Shown here one piece after another: positions 53,701-64,000 of a stretch of DNA of 64,000 nt. The position numbers and the translations under genes are program-made. The notes beneath the pieces are model-generated. The model was not told where the DNA came from, searched no databases, and saw only the letters and a program-made list of their open reading frames with translations. Source of the stretch: Liolophura sinensis (taxonomy: Eukaryota; Mollusca; Polyplacophora; Chitonida; Chitonidae); contig NC_088295.1 of NCBI RefSeq assembly GCF_032854445.1, forward strand, positions 42,211,385 through 42,275,384. Direction: 5' to 3'. Position 1 is the first letter of the stretch. Each line of letters starts with the position of its first letter.

Positions 53701-54861
53701 TTTACACTGCCCAATCCGTATTTGATCAAGTGTATACTATCCACGGTGTTACTGACACCATGAGACTGCCGAGAGATTCGAAACAGAGACTTGAAGATGG
53801 TGAAATCTCCATAACTCAATATGCTGATCGCACCTCTTATTTTCTACATCTTGGAAAGCTGTAATATCTTGAAACTGAATAAGTATTATTAATTTAAATA
53901 AATATTATTAATGTAAATGAACCTCCTGCATAGAACCCCTCTGTGTTTATCGGATTTAATCCGGATAATCCTTCTATTGTGATATGACTCTCCCTCACCC
54001 CCATTCCACTTTCGCCACCTCCCCATTTCTATTTCAAACACAGAAGCACAGAATGCGATGACCGTTTATGGTACAAATAATCGTCAATGCTGTACTGGAG
54101 ATCAACCTCCAGTTGCTCCGCGTTAGCAAGCATCTGGCTTAGTTACAATACTAATATATGAGGATAATCTGGTCTCAGGGAGAGAGGAATTTCACGTAGA
54201 CTGGGATCTACCCACCCCCACTAGCGACCCAGATCTGTGGGCAAAAGAGGTCAGCAGATATGGAGCAAATACCTATCGGGAATCGATAGACATAAATACT
54301 TATTAATCCGGGTAATTTGGCCCGGGGCGCCTGCCCGTATGACAACTATATATCGTTACACGACAAAGGACAAAGGTTGTGACTCTTAGTCTGGACTGGA
54401 GATAGTGCAGACCCTGCCTAATGTACAGTCACAATTTATCACATTTCCTCATGAGTCAAAGTATGAAATGCCGACTTAAACGTACACGGAGCCATTGCCC
54501 CCACGAGGACCATAAGCAAGAAACTAATAACATGACCGGTAAAATATCTACGCAGTTTTGGTTTTCCTTCCATGACTAAAACCATAGAGCACAGTTACAC
54601 TGAAACACTATAAGGTATTACAACAACGTAGGCTACACCAATATGTTTCTCACAATCTGTTATCCATGTATTGATCCGAGCTTTAAATGAACATAGATCA
54701 ATAGCAGGAAAATAAACTTGTATATAAATACATCAATATCAACCATGTACAGGGAAAACCGTAGATCTTTAAATATTAGTCTCACTGGAGATGAATATAA
54801 GGGGGGAATCCTCTCCGTCGGTAGTAAGGGCAAAGATCAGATGTCATTTCATGGAGCCCCT

Positions 54862-54951
54862 GTATTTCACGTTATCTTGGTATTTCACGTTATTTGTGTA
54901 TTTCATTTTAACTCCGTATTTCACACTCCCTCCGTATTTCATGTTATCTCC
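54862..54951. repeat. 18-bp minisatellite, five units
   Basis: Five units of the form GTATTTCACGTTATCTCC, with substitutions but no indels. Because 18 is a multiple of three, one plus frame reads VFHVIL, VFHVIC, VFHFNS, VFHTPS, VFHVIS, but nothing else marks it as coding. Confidence 0.9.
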
Positions 54952-55331
54952 GACAGTTGCTGGTGAATGTATGGACTACTCCTATATACTGGAGCGTCAT
55001 GTAAATATAATATGTCTGAAACGGTATTGACAAAATTCCAAATAGCACGAAGGCGCAAATGGCAAATCATAAATCAGACAATCACATCTGTCTGCGTATG
55101 CTTCTTCCTGCCACCATATATAAAGCTCTTAGGAGCCCAAACCAGTAGTAAATACTATTAACTGGCAAAAATCCGTTTCTATATTATCATCTTTTACAAT
55201 AACACCTGCTTCATGTCAAAGAGGTAGCTAAATTAGTGTGTCCGGAATCCAACTTATGGATTAATGACCAAAATTTTATACAAACTTCATTTCTTCAATT
55301 AAATGTATAGCAACAATATTATAAGTTAAGT

Positions 55332-55395
55332 CTGCAGCAACCTGACGATGCTCGTGGGTTTCCCACGGGCTCTACCTGGTTTCCTCCCACCATTC
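55332..55395 (+). mobile_element. SINE family A, middle fragment
   Basis: GCAGCAACCTGACGATGCTC, GTGGGTTTCCCACGGGCTCT and ACCTGGTTTCCTCCCACCAT match the family middle in plus orientation; the expected GCTGGCCGCCGTCG continuation is missing. Confidence 0.75.
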
Positions 55396-56160
55396 GTCTA
55401 ACAGAGGCATGATCAAACATACATGACGATGTGGGCAGATTTGGGTTGACACTGGCACAATCTGGATAAAATTTTTCGCGATTTGTCGATTGATTTATGG
55501 ACTTCCGACACAGTTTTCGGTGGCTAATGTATTCGTTATACACTATACAACAGTTCTGACCTTGGTCAGTGTATGTGACCAGTATGGAGACCTCTTAAGG
55601 ACACCTCTGCATGCGTAGGACTTCAGCAGACCTAGGATGCATTTCATTATTATTGTACCCTGTTCTGTAACGCTCAGTACACTTAACCTTATAAAATTGA
55701 TTTTTATTATTGATTTACACAAAGCCTTAAGAGAGTATCTCTGGTCCTGGAGTTACAGATGAAAATGACCTACACTACGAGACGAAATCAATTCTTGTTC
55801 TCCTGTATATATGTTAGGCGAATGGCAGCTGCGCAAATATCTGACAAGCCACACTTTACCACGCATTTCTATATACTGTTGGCTCTTTGTGCAAGAAGCG
55901 GTCGGTTTAAATTCTATTAAAAGCTGTCAGTCATACAAATATAATGAACTCAAAATTATGCAATAAACGATGCAGGTCTATATATATGGAGAAGTGTGTT
56001 ACACAGTAAGCCTTAATGTCAGTGCCCTGAACCCGCAGCTTAACCGGAAAGGCGTATTGCATGAGTACTTTGGAAGTGTATCTTGTTTTTCATTTTATAC
56101 GTTGCCGACAATAATCACATCAGCACATTTTATCAGTATACCTAATTAAGTAAATGGAAT

Positions 56161-56264
56161 GGTCGTGTGTTTTCCTCGGGCACGGCCAGGTTTACCCATA
56201 CCATAATGCTGTCCGCCGTCGTATAAGTTAAATATCCATTCGTAAAATACGTAAAACACCAATA
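56161..56264 (+). mobile_element. SINE family A, 3' half
   Basis: GGTCGTGTGTTTTCCTCGGG, CATACCATAATGCTGTCCGC and CGTCGTATAAGTTAAATAT, ending GTAAAACACCAATAG. Plus orientation; it is the reverse complement of the copies at 11428 and 27730. Confidence 0.85.
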
Positions 56265-57074
56265 GTAAAGTGAATGGCTCATGTTGATAAGCAGAACACC
56301 CATGTTGAAAGAAAGGGTGTCAGAATTTAATCGACAGATCAACAGGCAGAAAGAACGACCGCCTTGCAGAGTTGCCCATAGTCGTAGATAAAAGGGGTCT
56401 TTACTTTCCCAAATGTGACACATACCTTATCCATTGCATCAACCGAATGCCGACACTCTTCTGAATTGTGAATGGACCATTTCGCCCACACATGATCGTA
56501 ATTACAGAATGCGTGCTGTTATATGTGATGTAGTCAGATATGATACCTGATAGGGCATCGTTGCAAAGTTAGCCCGGGGCACTACGATACGTTTTCCCTG
56601 TAGTTGTACTTTCACAGTGTACAATGCTCTTCAAAAATCCAGGTCGGCACCTTTCTGACATAGGTTACAAGTTGACCAGGTAATACTGTCGATACACCCA
56701 CGGCTTGTCAACAGCTCTGTATTCACATTACGACAAAGAGGGTCAGAACCCTGTCATTCCACGCTCCCGAGAAGCAGTCCTAGGTGACCATTATAGCTTC
56801 TGCCTGGTGTCCGGTAATTTTTCTTGTGCACCTATAGACGCGTTGAAAAATGTAACTCAACCGTTATCTTTTATGACAAACAAAGAAATCTATGCATTTA
56901 TACAAAGGTGAACGGTTTGAGCCTGGCCTAGTTTGAGCCCTTCCCTCACCTAAGACGCCTGAATACGTCATGACCTAGACCCGATGTTGTGGTATATCCC
57001 TGACTATCACATGGCCAGCTGTGCTTTACACCAAAAACAATTAATCTGTTAATTTTCATACAAAGTCTGTTATC

Positions 57075-57239
57075 TGAGTGATGCTAGAAAGTATTTTGTT
57101 ATTGCAACATATTATTCTACTAAATATAACATAAATATTGTATTAATTCAACGTTAAAAATCCATTAGACGAATAGATATTATGCTCAATATGACACAGT
57201 ATTATGTCATCATAACAGAATGCGTTCTTGCATCACTCA
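57075..57239. mobile_element. MITE-like element with ~27-bp terminal inverted repeats
   Basis: The left end TGAGTGATGCTAGAAAGTAT (then TTTGTTAT) and the reverse complement of the right end, TGAGTGATGCAAGAACGCAT (then TCTGTTAT), match over 27 bp with about four or five differences. The 165-bp interior is AT-rich and non-coding. A second, more diverged copy is at 19285-19415. Target-site duplication is unclear. Length and structure fit a non-autonomous DNA transposon. Confidence 0.7.
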
Positions 57240-57700
57240 AACAACACACTTTTTCTTAATATTACCAGGTTAGTTTTGAGTGTAAGTGATGCACATGTCA
57301 GAAACAACAGAACACAGTTTGGAAAAAAAACCCAGCTCGAGTTGTATTAATGAGTTGCTGCGTTAGACCTTATGACTTACGTAATTATATCCCTTCTCCT
57401 CTGTCATTCGTCAGATCAAGTGCGCTGGTGACACACTGTAAAGTGACCCACTGTACAAACCACGATGAGCGCGTCGCAAACATCGCAAATCACCATACAA
57501 GCGACAACAATAACTCAATTAAACTGAAATATAGAACTCCAATCACATCTCGTCTACTAACTCAATTCGTAGAGCAGTGGAACAAAGTTTGATGCCGGAT
57601 TCATTACATTAACATTTATGAATTTACCGGTGATTTACAAATCTTTACAGCAAATAATAATTCTAAATTAAAATTAGTGATGGTCAGCCAGAACACCTTA

Positions 57701-57932
57701 GAATGAATGAATGAATGCTTGGGATTTTACCTCATACTTAACAATTTATCAGTCATATGACGACGAAGTCATTAGGTGCGTGTACATATCATGTGTCTTC
57801 TTGTAGCAGGGCGAGTTCATGTCGCCAAAGTTCTGCCGCCACTTAAGTATCATGCCGAAGAGACCAGGCATGATACCCAATCGAGTCTCATTATACTGAC
57901 ACCCGGCCAACCAGTTATGTTTCCTTCATGTG
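57701..57932 (-). mobile_element. SINE family B, body and tail
   Basis: GAATGAATGAATGAATGCTT tail repeat, then TACTTAACAATTTATCAGTC, ATATGACGACGAAGTC, AGGGCGAGTTCATGTCGCCA and TACTGACACCCGGCCAACCA. Minus orientation. The tRNA-like head is replaced by a G-rich tract (57934-57968). Confidence 0.8.
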
Positions 57933-57933
57933 T

Positions 57934-57968
57934 GGGGGTGAGGTGGGAGAGGGTGGGAGGGGGGAGGG
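57934..57968 (+). other. Potential G-quadruplex tract between two SINE pieces
   Basis: GGGGG, GGG, GGG, GGG, GGGGGG and GGG runs within 35 nt. It lies exactly where SINE B sequence stops and the next SINE piece begins. Confidence 0.65.
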
Positions 57969-57984
57969 TGTATTTTTTATGCAC

Positions 57985-58085
57985 ATTTTTATGGAGGAAA
58001 CACGGGCATCAGGTACTTGGCAAATCTCTTTACTTAAAGCCCCAGTGCAAATACCGACAGCTGGATTCGAATGTGTGGGCTAATG
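57985..58085 (-). mobile_element. tRNA-headed SINE fragment
   Basis: TCAGGTACTTGGCAAATCTC, TTTACTTAAAGCCCCAGTGC and CAGCTGGATTCGAATGTGTG; the last is a reverse B box. Minus orientation. Confidence 0.6.
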
Positions 58086-58398
58086 ATTTGAAAATCAACC
58101 ACATTTTCTACATATCTCAAAGTCGCATTCACGGCCCATAAAAGCTTTAAGAGATAGCCCAACACACACAATACATAAAATTCAAAGGACTTCGCATACA
58201 AAACGATTACCTGCATTCACAAGCCTTCTGAAACAATGTCATATAAAGATAGTTACAGGCGTTTATATGTACTAAACCACATACATGCCGTTAGTAGTCA
58301 GAAAAGGCATTGTACATTTGGCCCCTGTTCAGTAACCCAACCACAAACACACAATTGTTCACTTCTTGCAATGTAATACTTGGGTCAATATTAATCAT

Positions 58399-58604
58399 TT
58401 ATTTATTTATTTATTTATTCATTTGGTGTTTTACGCCGTGCTCAAGAATATTTCACTCATACGACAGCAAAGGCCTTCCCACATACGGTCTGAGAGGAAG
58501 CCAGCATGAGCTGGACTTGAACTCATAGTGACCGCATCGGTGAGAGACTCCTGGGTCATTAAGCTGCGCTATCGCGCTAACCAACTGAGCCACGGAGGCC
58601 CCCT
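58399..58604 (-). mobile_element. SINE family A, full-length reference copy
   Basis: On the minus strand the element starts GGGGCCTCCG and has a tRNA-like pol III promoter: A box TGGCTCAGTTGG (58592-58581) and B box GAGTTCAAGTCC (58524-58513). The body follows, then GTCGTATGAGTGAAATATTC, ACGGCGTAAAACACC and an (AAAT)n tail. A 12-bp target-site duplication (AATATTAATCAT at 58387-58398 and AATATGAATCAT at 58605-58616, one mismatch) frames it. It carries no protein; mobilisation would need a partner LINE. Confidence 0.93.
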
Positions 58605-58619
58605 AATATGAATCATATG

Positions 58620-61410
58620 TGATAACTTAAACAGCTCCTAGCCAATCAGGTATGGAAATTGAACTGCAGCACATCATGCCCAACAATCACGTAAGACCTG
58701 GGTTAGTGATGAAAACACACTTAAGCTTGCTAATTATCAGCTGTAAGCGCACGAAGGGCATGTCACCCTACGCGGAAGTGCAAGGAGAAAGGACTTCAGA
58801 TAATTAGCTTCGTGGTCACACTATTACTCGACACGAGATCTGTGAAATTAAAGCCCTACTATATGAAAATGTAGTTGATTTAGTTGATGAAACACCTGAC
58901 TGATTGATGACGATCTGAAGGTTTGCATTTCCGTATATATATTACATATGATGATAAAATGTATGGAAAAGGGGTACTGTAATACCAAAGACTGAACGCG
59001 TCACCTCTTTACTGAATAGACACCGAAGTCACGCTTGCTCCATAGAAACCAGATATATACATATCGTCAAATAACCAAGGCGGTGAACACAACCCTATAC
59101 AATGCGTTCTTAAGAATTCGATGCCAATTAACAAGGAGCCGCTCAACGAAACCAGTAATGAGAATCTATATTAGACTAGTTACGTTGTATTTCCGACTAC
59201 AAGGCCAAACAAGATTCATGTTTCACCATGCATCTTATGTGCAGGACAGGCTCTGCAAATGTATATGAAGTCAGGATTGTGATTCTTGGTCGTTGCAATT
59301 ACCAACATGGGGTTAAAACCGTGGAAAATTCAAGTGCACGTTCTTTTTAGGTTCACAACTAGTATTATTAATTGCTCGTACAGCTCTTAAAAAATCACGA
59401 GGAGTTGTTTTAATAACTGTGAACAATTAAATGAGCCAAATACACAATGATATACCACGTTCCCACCGGTAATTACCGATCGAGTTCCTCAAGGGTAACA
59501 AAAATGGACTATTTCTTTTCACCACTACCTGAGAATTGGGGTTATTAAACAAGGCTTTCATACTAGTGAACCCAGATGTCGTTTCACATATTCAAATGGG
59601 ACAACTTGGCAAATTGTCATGGGATTCTTGGAAACGTGTATATAACACGCAATGAACTCATCCGCAGCTTACGACGTCTAAGACTTTAAACTTGAATATT
59701 CATTTGATATTAGAAGAGGCGAGTGACCCTTGGTTTAGATTGGTAGATACACGGTCAAATTATATTCCACGAAACATGACGTACACCGATCTCGTGCTCA
59801 AGGAAATGAACGTCACGCTCACAGAGTAATAACCCACGTTCACGTGGCAATAGCCAACGATCTCGTGCTAATATCCAACGATCACGTGCGTTTATTCTAC
59901 TACAGTTACCTCCCTTCGTGTGACCCTTTGAAGCTACGCTATGTACAAATTCAGCGATTCAAGACATCAGTTGAGCAAGTCCCCTGTTTTTTCCGTATGA
60001 TGAAGCATATAGCGCATGCTGGGATAACAGAAATTGTCAGTTCTCGACAAGTAATATTCAATCACTCCTCTCGAACTGACAATTTAAATCGCCGTATTTA
60101 TACATCGATAGCGGAGCTTCAAAGATGTAATATTGCATGCCGTCCTTCCGTTCGTCACATTCGCAGGCTAATTGGACAAATATTCAGTCACTGTCTGCTT
60201 GTGTCAAGACACACGGAATTGTCAGGAGAAACTGTGATATTACCCCTAAAACGCCATTTTCAAATACGTGTTTCCACAATTCAAGATAAGGGTTTATGAG
60301 GTAGCCACTCCCAACTGAAGTGTAGTTTAACAGACAGGAAGAAAGGCTTCTATCATTTCCTCATGTGCAACCTTCCCCTTTGATTTTAAAATGTATTTCG
60401 GTATTTAATGTGATGAAAATACACAATTCTGAGTAATTCTTGACCAGTGAGCACCTGTTACGTGTGACCATTTACCTACTTTGTCACTCAATCCTCGCTG
60501 TTCTAGTTTTGCTCTCTATGCTGTTGTCTTTTAATACATATTGGGAAAACATAGCAAGATAAGGATGCATCGTATACACAATAGCCCACAAGCACATAGC
60601 TGAAGCCCCCACATATAATGACTTATACAGAAAAAGTGCCTTCTAGCAACGTACAGAATATCGCCTGGTCTTCTCTCTACCACAGGTCAACAGGTTCAGG
60701 CTGGGAATTTACACCCCCTAATGACTCGTTTCAGAGGCGAAAGATGGCTGGATTTTTCGTGCAAATGATGATGTTTAGCTGGATTACTACAGAGTCGTTC
60801 GGCACCTCAAGGGGGACATGTGTCCCATGATGAATGATCAGATTCTGCATACTAATTGCTCCCTAATGGCAGGTATGGGAGACAACCAGACCTATCAACA
60901 TCAGCAACCAGTCGTAATTTCATACGAAAGAGTTGACATCCTGGAGGCCATGCAGCAAAACGTTGTTTGCCGCGAGCGAAAAGAGGACTAAATCTGAAGA
61001 GCTCAACAGCACGCAAACAGACTTGTTATCCTTTCTTTTCAAAGCTGACGGCGCTTACATGTTGCTCCTAAGTGACTAACGTGCTGATTAAAGCCGGCCA
61101 TGTTTACCAAGGCATGGAAATTTATCTGGCTCTGACACCACGGTATTTGCACGATCTTCAGAATTTGATTTTCATGCACGGGTGTGAGTAGTAGGGATAA
61201 GATTCCTGGTCAGCCGACATAACAGGCATCAGTGAAACTTCAAGTGCTTATCATTGGATGGAATAGATGTTTTGCTTTAATCTAAATCAAAGACTTACAT
61301 GTACATGGTTCTATTTGAATTGGTTGTTCTCATTTTCTTGTCTTTTTCTGGAGCAGCCTGCAGCATGTTTAGTGGCTTTTAGCTGTTTTATTTAGAGCCC
61401 TAAATTATCA
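58620..61410. other. Intergenic, no recognised gene
   Basis: The longest frame (plus, 59844-60299, 151 codons from a non-ATG start) matches no family and is about what chance predicts once per window. Two CACGTG E-boxes (59841-59846 and 59883-59888) lie in and beside a 21-bp repeat. Confidence 0.45.
59849..59890. repeat. 21-bp direct tandem repeat
   Basis: AATAGCCAACGATCTCGTGC(T) followed by AATATCCAACGATCACGTGC(G), 18 of 21 identical. Confidence 0.75.
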
Positions 61411-61417
61411 TTTTTTA

Positions 61418-61620
61418 GAATTGGTGTTTTATATTGTAATGAAGAATATTTTTCTCATACGACGGCGGCCAACATTGTGGTGGAAGAAAATCAGACAAGA
61501 GCCCGAATGAAACCAAGACCTTGAGCAGGTTGCTGACGGACCGGAGCATGAAATGGACTTGAACTCACAGAGAGATCATTGGTGAGAGGCTCTTTTGTCA
61601 TTGTATTGCGATAACATCCA
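61418..61620 (-). mobile_element. SINE family A, near full length, diverged
   Basis: GGTGTTTTATATTGTAATGA, CTCATACGACGGCGGCCAAC, GAGCAGGTTGCTGACGGACC, a reverse B box GGACTTGAACTC, and GGTGAGAGGCTC. The A-box end is decayed. Minus orientation. Confidence 0.82.
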
Positions 61621-62477
61621 AAGTCGTAACGAACAATGTAAAATTGTGTTGTCTAGCCATCTTCTGCCAGCTGAATGACACATACGACGGCTTCCTTCTG
61701 ATTTATATTATTAACACCCAGCCGATCCAGCTGCGCATATCTGAAATGTGCTTTGTCTGCATTATTAGTTGTGTTTTAGCGCTGAACCTGGGAGATGCAC
61801 GACATGCAATCCATGCATGGCAGTGTTTGCAAACCGTGATCACTTCCATTAACAACTCCATCAAATTATGATAGAGTAGTTCTGTTACGTCAGCAAGTTT
61901 TAGCAAACGTGACTTGGTCTCAAAAATGCAGTTCTGAAATCTGCACTCAGTTCGTTCTCCTTTCAAAGGGGAAATATTCTATAGGCTAGTTGGTGCTTTT
62001 CACCTTTATATTCAACAGAAATAAACCTCGTTATTTTCTTGTAACCCTCAACATAATTGTATTTTGGTGTTTATGAATCACACATGCTTATCACGAGAGA
62101 AGGTATGAAGGAATCATACTCCGCACTTTGGTGGAATAGAACCACAGATCGTTATTCAGCTAACGAAAGCAATATTGAGCACACCTATAGACAGTCTAAC
62201 CTTTTGTTCTTGTAAGGCCAGCAGATGGGAATGTCCGTCGAAGTGGCCAATAGATTTTCACACAACTACAATGTACGAGCACGACTACTCCGACTCCTCA
62301 ATCACAAAATAAATCCTATATCTGGCCGTGGAAGCTCGCGGAGGAAGAAGCCTTATCGGTAAACCATGAAAGTTTAACACACACAGGACATCCGGATGGG
62401 TTTAAAGGCACGGACATGTTTCCCTGTATGAATGATATTTATTTATGTCAATGTTGTCTAACGCCATTTTTCCGAAC

Positions 62478-62790
62478 CGCTTCGGTGGTCTAGTGGTTAG
62501 AGCGTCAGCCGGGAAGTCGGGAGAAATGGGATCAAACCAAGTTCGAGTCATGTCAAAGCTACTTGTTGCTGTCTCGCTCAGTAATGAGAGTTACAGCAAG
62601 GAAACAAGACTGGTTGACCGGTGTCAACACGATGTGGCTGGGTCGGGTGTCATTAGCATGATGATTCAGAGGCGCCAGCACTTTGCCCCGCCACAAGAAG
62701 AAAGTATATATACACAGACCGTCATATGACTGAAAAATGTGTTTAACATGACCTAACAACGCAAGCATGCTTATACATACATTTAACGCC
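62478..62790 (+). mobile_element. SINE family B, full-length copy with tRNA-like head
   Basis: The head TTCGGTGGTCTAGTGGTTAG (A box) and AGTTCGAGTCA (B box at ~62540-62550) is followed by AGCAAGGAAACAAGACTGGT, GGGTGTCATTAGCATGATGA and CGTCATATGACTGAAAAATG. The tail runs to GCAAGCATGCTTATACATAC. A family A tail fragment (ACGCCATTCTCAAGAATTT) abuts at about 62788-62808. Confidence 0.82.
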
Positions 62791-63124
62791 ATTCTCAAGA
62801 ATTTAACGCATGCCAAGTTAACGGCAAATAAGTGGCTTTTTGTACGATTTCGCAAATGTCCCCACGAACACAGAGGGCCGCTTATTGTTATCAGAACCCC
62901 CCAAACAATGAGAAAGTGGGGGTAGAGAAATTTCTTGGATTGAACCAGCATCTCGTGAACCAACTGCTTCCACTAACCATAGTTCTGCTTCAATACACTT
63001 ACCAAACAGCCGATGAGCTACAGAAAAGATTCTGTCTGCCAATTCAATTCTTGGGACATGACTGATCGTCTTCCGTGCAAATACAAATACATCATGTTGT
63101 TACAATGACTTGATAAAATTATTT

Positions 63125-63745
63125 TCCACTACAATGCCCGCGACATCACGGTATTTTTTTAGTACGCTAATCTCAACAACATACTTGTTCACCACATTAT
63201 CGCATTCTCCATTTTGGCTACATGAATATATTTATCTACTACAATGCCCTCGACATTCGCTACTACAACAATTTAGATAACTACAACATTGTCTAATGTT
63301 CACGGTATTATCGTCTTTCACAACAAAATATTGTAAAATGCAATGATTTGTTATTGCAAACTTGTCTGCCACATTATACTGACTCACAACTTTTATCCCA
63401 ACTATCCCCTGCAGGTGTCTTTGGCATTAAAGTGATCCGATTTTGAAAAAAGGTCTATGACATGACAGTTGTTCATCATTCTGTCAACGATATCGTTGAT
63501 ACCCGCAACAATACCCCTGGTATTATAGTGATCTTTATCTCTTTATAGTTGGTCACTAATAAATCCGTGGAGATCTTAGCTATCCGGTACAGTGTCACTG
63601 GTGTTACATGGTGATCTGTCTTTGATAACCGGTCTACCACATGAATATTGTTCCACTACACTTTATTCACGACGTCCAAATCATCCACTACAACTGTTCT
63701 TGACGTTACCGTGATTTTCTATGGACAAAATGTCTACCTAACTAC
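63125..63745. repeat. Degenerate long-period tandem repeat
   Basis: Related phrases recur: CCACTACAATGCCCGCGACA, CTACTACAATGCCCTCGACA and CCACTACAACTGTTCTTGAC, each followed by a T-rich segment such as GGTATTATAGTGATCTTTAT or GGTGTTACATGGTGATCTGT, and by GGTCTACCACATGAATATTG. Spacing is roughly 80-100 bp and units are heavily diverged, so borders and copy number are uncertain. Confidence 0.5.
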
Positions 63746-64000
63746 TACCTAATACTCACTACCTAATAATCTACCGCACTTTGCAAGATTTTATAATATC
63801 TGTCTTTGTTATCAAATATATCAACTGACTGATAGTGTATACCTCATTACAGCCGTCAACAACTTTGCAAACCATATGATAACTATACAGCACTGCACGG
63901 CCGTTCATTATCCCTAAAGGCATGTCCACGGAGAAATAATCCCAGGTAGAAATTTGCACGAAAACTAGAGATCAGCCACCAGTTGAAAATGAAGCCATAC

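Noticed and set aside
58513-58604. Apparent tRNA gene on minus
   Set aside because: It is the pol III head of SINE A, with SINE body, tail and target duplication.
59844-60299. 151-codon plus frame
   Set aside because: Non-ATG start, no domain, chance-level length.
62486-62550. Apparent tRNA gene
   Set aside because: A and B boxes are present, but there is no cloverleaf or acceptor stem, and the sequence continues into the SINE B body.

Overview
The window is about 64 kb of AT-rich animal nuclear DNA. Genes are spliced, with GT-AG introns and no operon-like packing. The DNA is littered with short tRNA-derived SINEs whose conserved body (a tail reading GGTGTTTTACGCCGTACTCA on one strand, plus a CATTATGG/GTCGTATAAG core) is of a kind I associate with mollusc genomes. 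I therefore read it as a lophotrochozoan, most likely a mollusc; other lophotrochozoans cannot be excluded by eye.

Only two genes are clear. At the left edge, on the minus strand, is most of RPL38 (large-subunit ribosomal protein eL38). Three of its exons are visible: an exon ending exactly with the ATG (2643-2699), a 61-nt exon (1207-1267) and a 123-nt exon (417-539). The last few codons lie beyond base 1. One RPL38 intron carries a well-formed box C/D snoRNA on the same strand (902-997), so this looks like a classic ribosomal-protein host gene. At 17761-18846, also on the minus strand, is an intronless-CDS class A (rhodopsin-type) GPCR of 361 residues, of the FMRFamide/neuropeptide-receptor-like type. 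A 3' splice site lies 22 nt before its ATG, suggesting an upstream 5'-UTR exon.

The remaining ~60 kb shows no other recognisable protein family. I list several exon-like segments that combine an open frame with good splice signals (4213-4557, 10439-10640, 26930-26988, 49465-49755 and 53535-53700 on minus; 23048-23122 and 46830-47110 on plus) as low-confidence, unnamed candidates. Open frames up to about 160 codons are expected by chance in a window this size.

Repeats dominate the rest. SINE family A (tail ACGCCGTACTCAAGAATATT) has a nearly intact copy with tRNA-like A and B boxes and a 12-bp target duplication at 58387-58616, plus about ten older copies. SINE family B (body with CAGTCATATGAC) has copies at 43261, 52254, 57701 and 62478. 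Further tRNA-headed SINE pieces, a pair of MITE-like elements (57075-57239 and 19285-19415), a 35-bp minisatellite of about 15 units (28657-29170), an 18-bp minisatellite (54862-54951), a 25-bp array with a CRE-like site in each unit (11311-11391), a 121-bp tandem duplication (40530-40770), several microsatellites and a few G-quadruplex-type tracts are also present. No CRISPR, prokaryotic, viral or intact transposase/reverse-transcriptase feature was seen.
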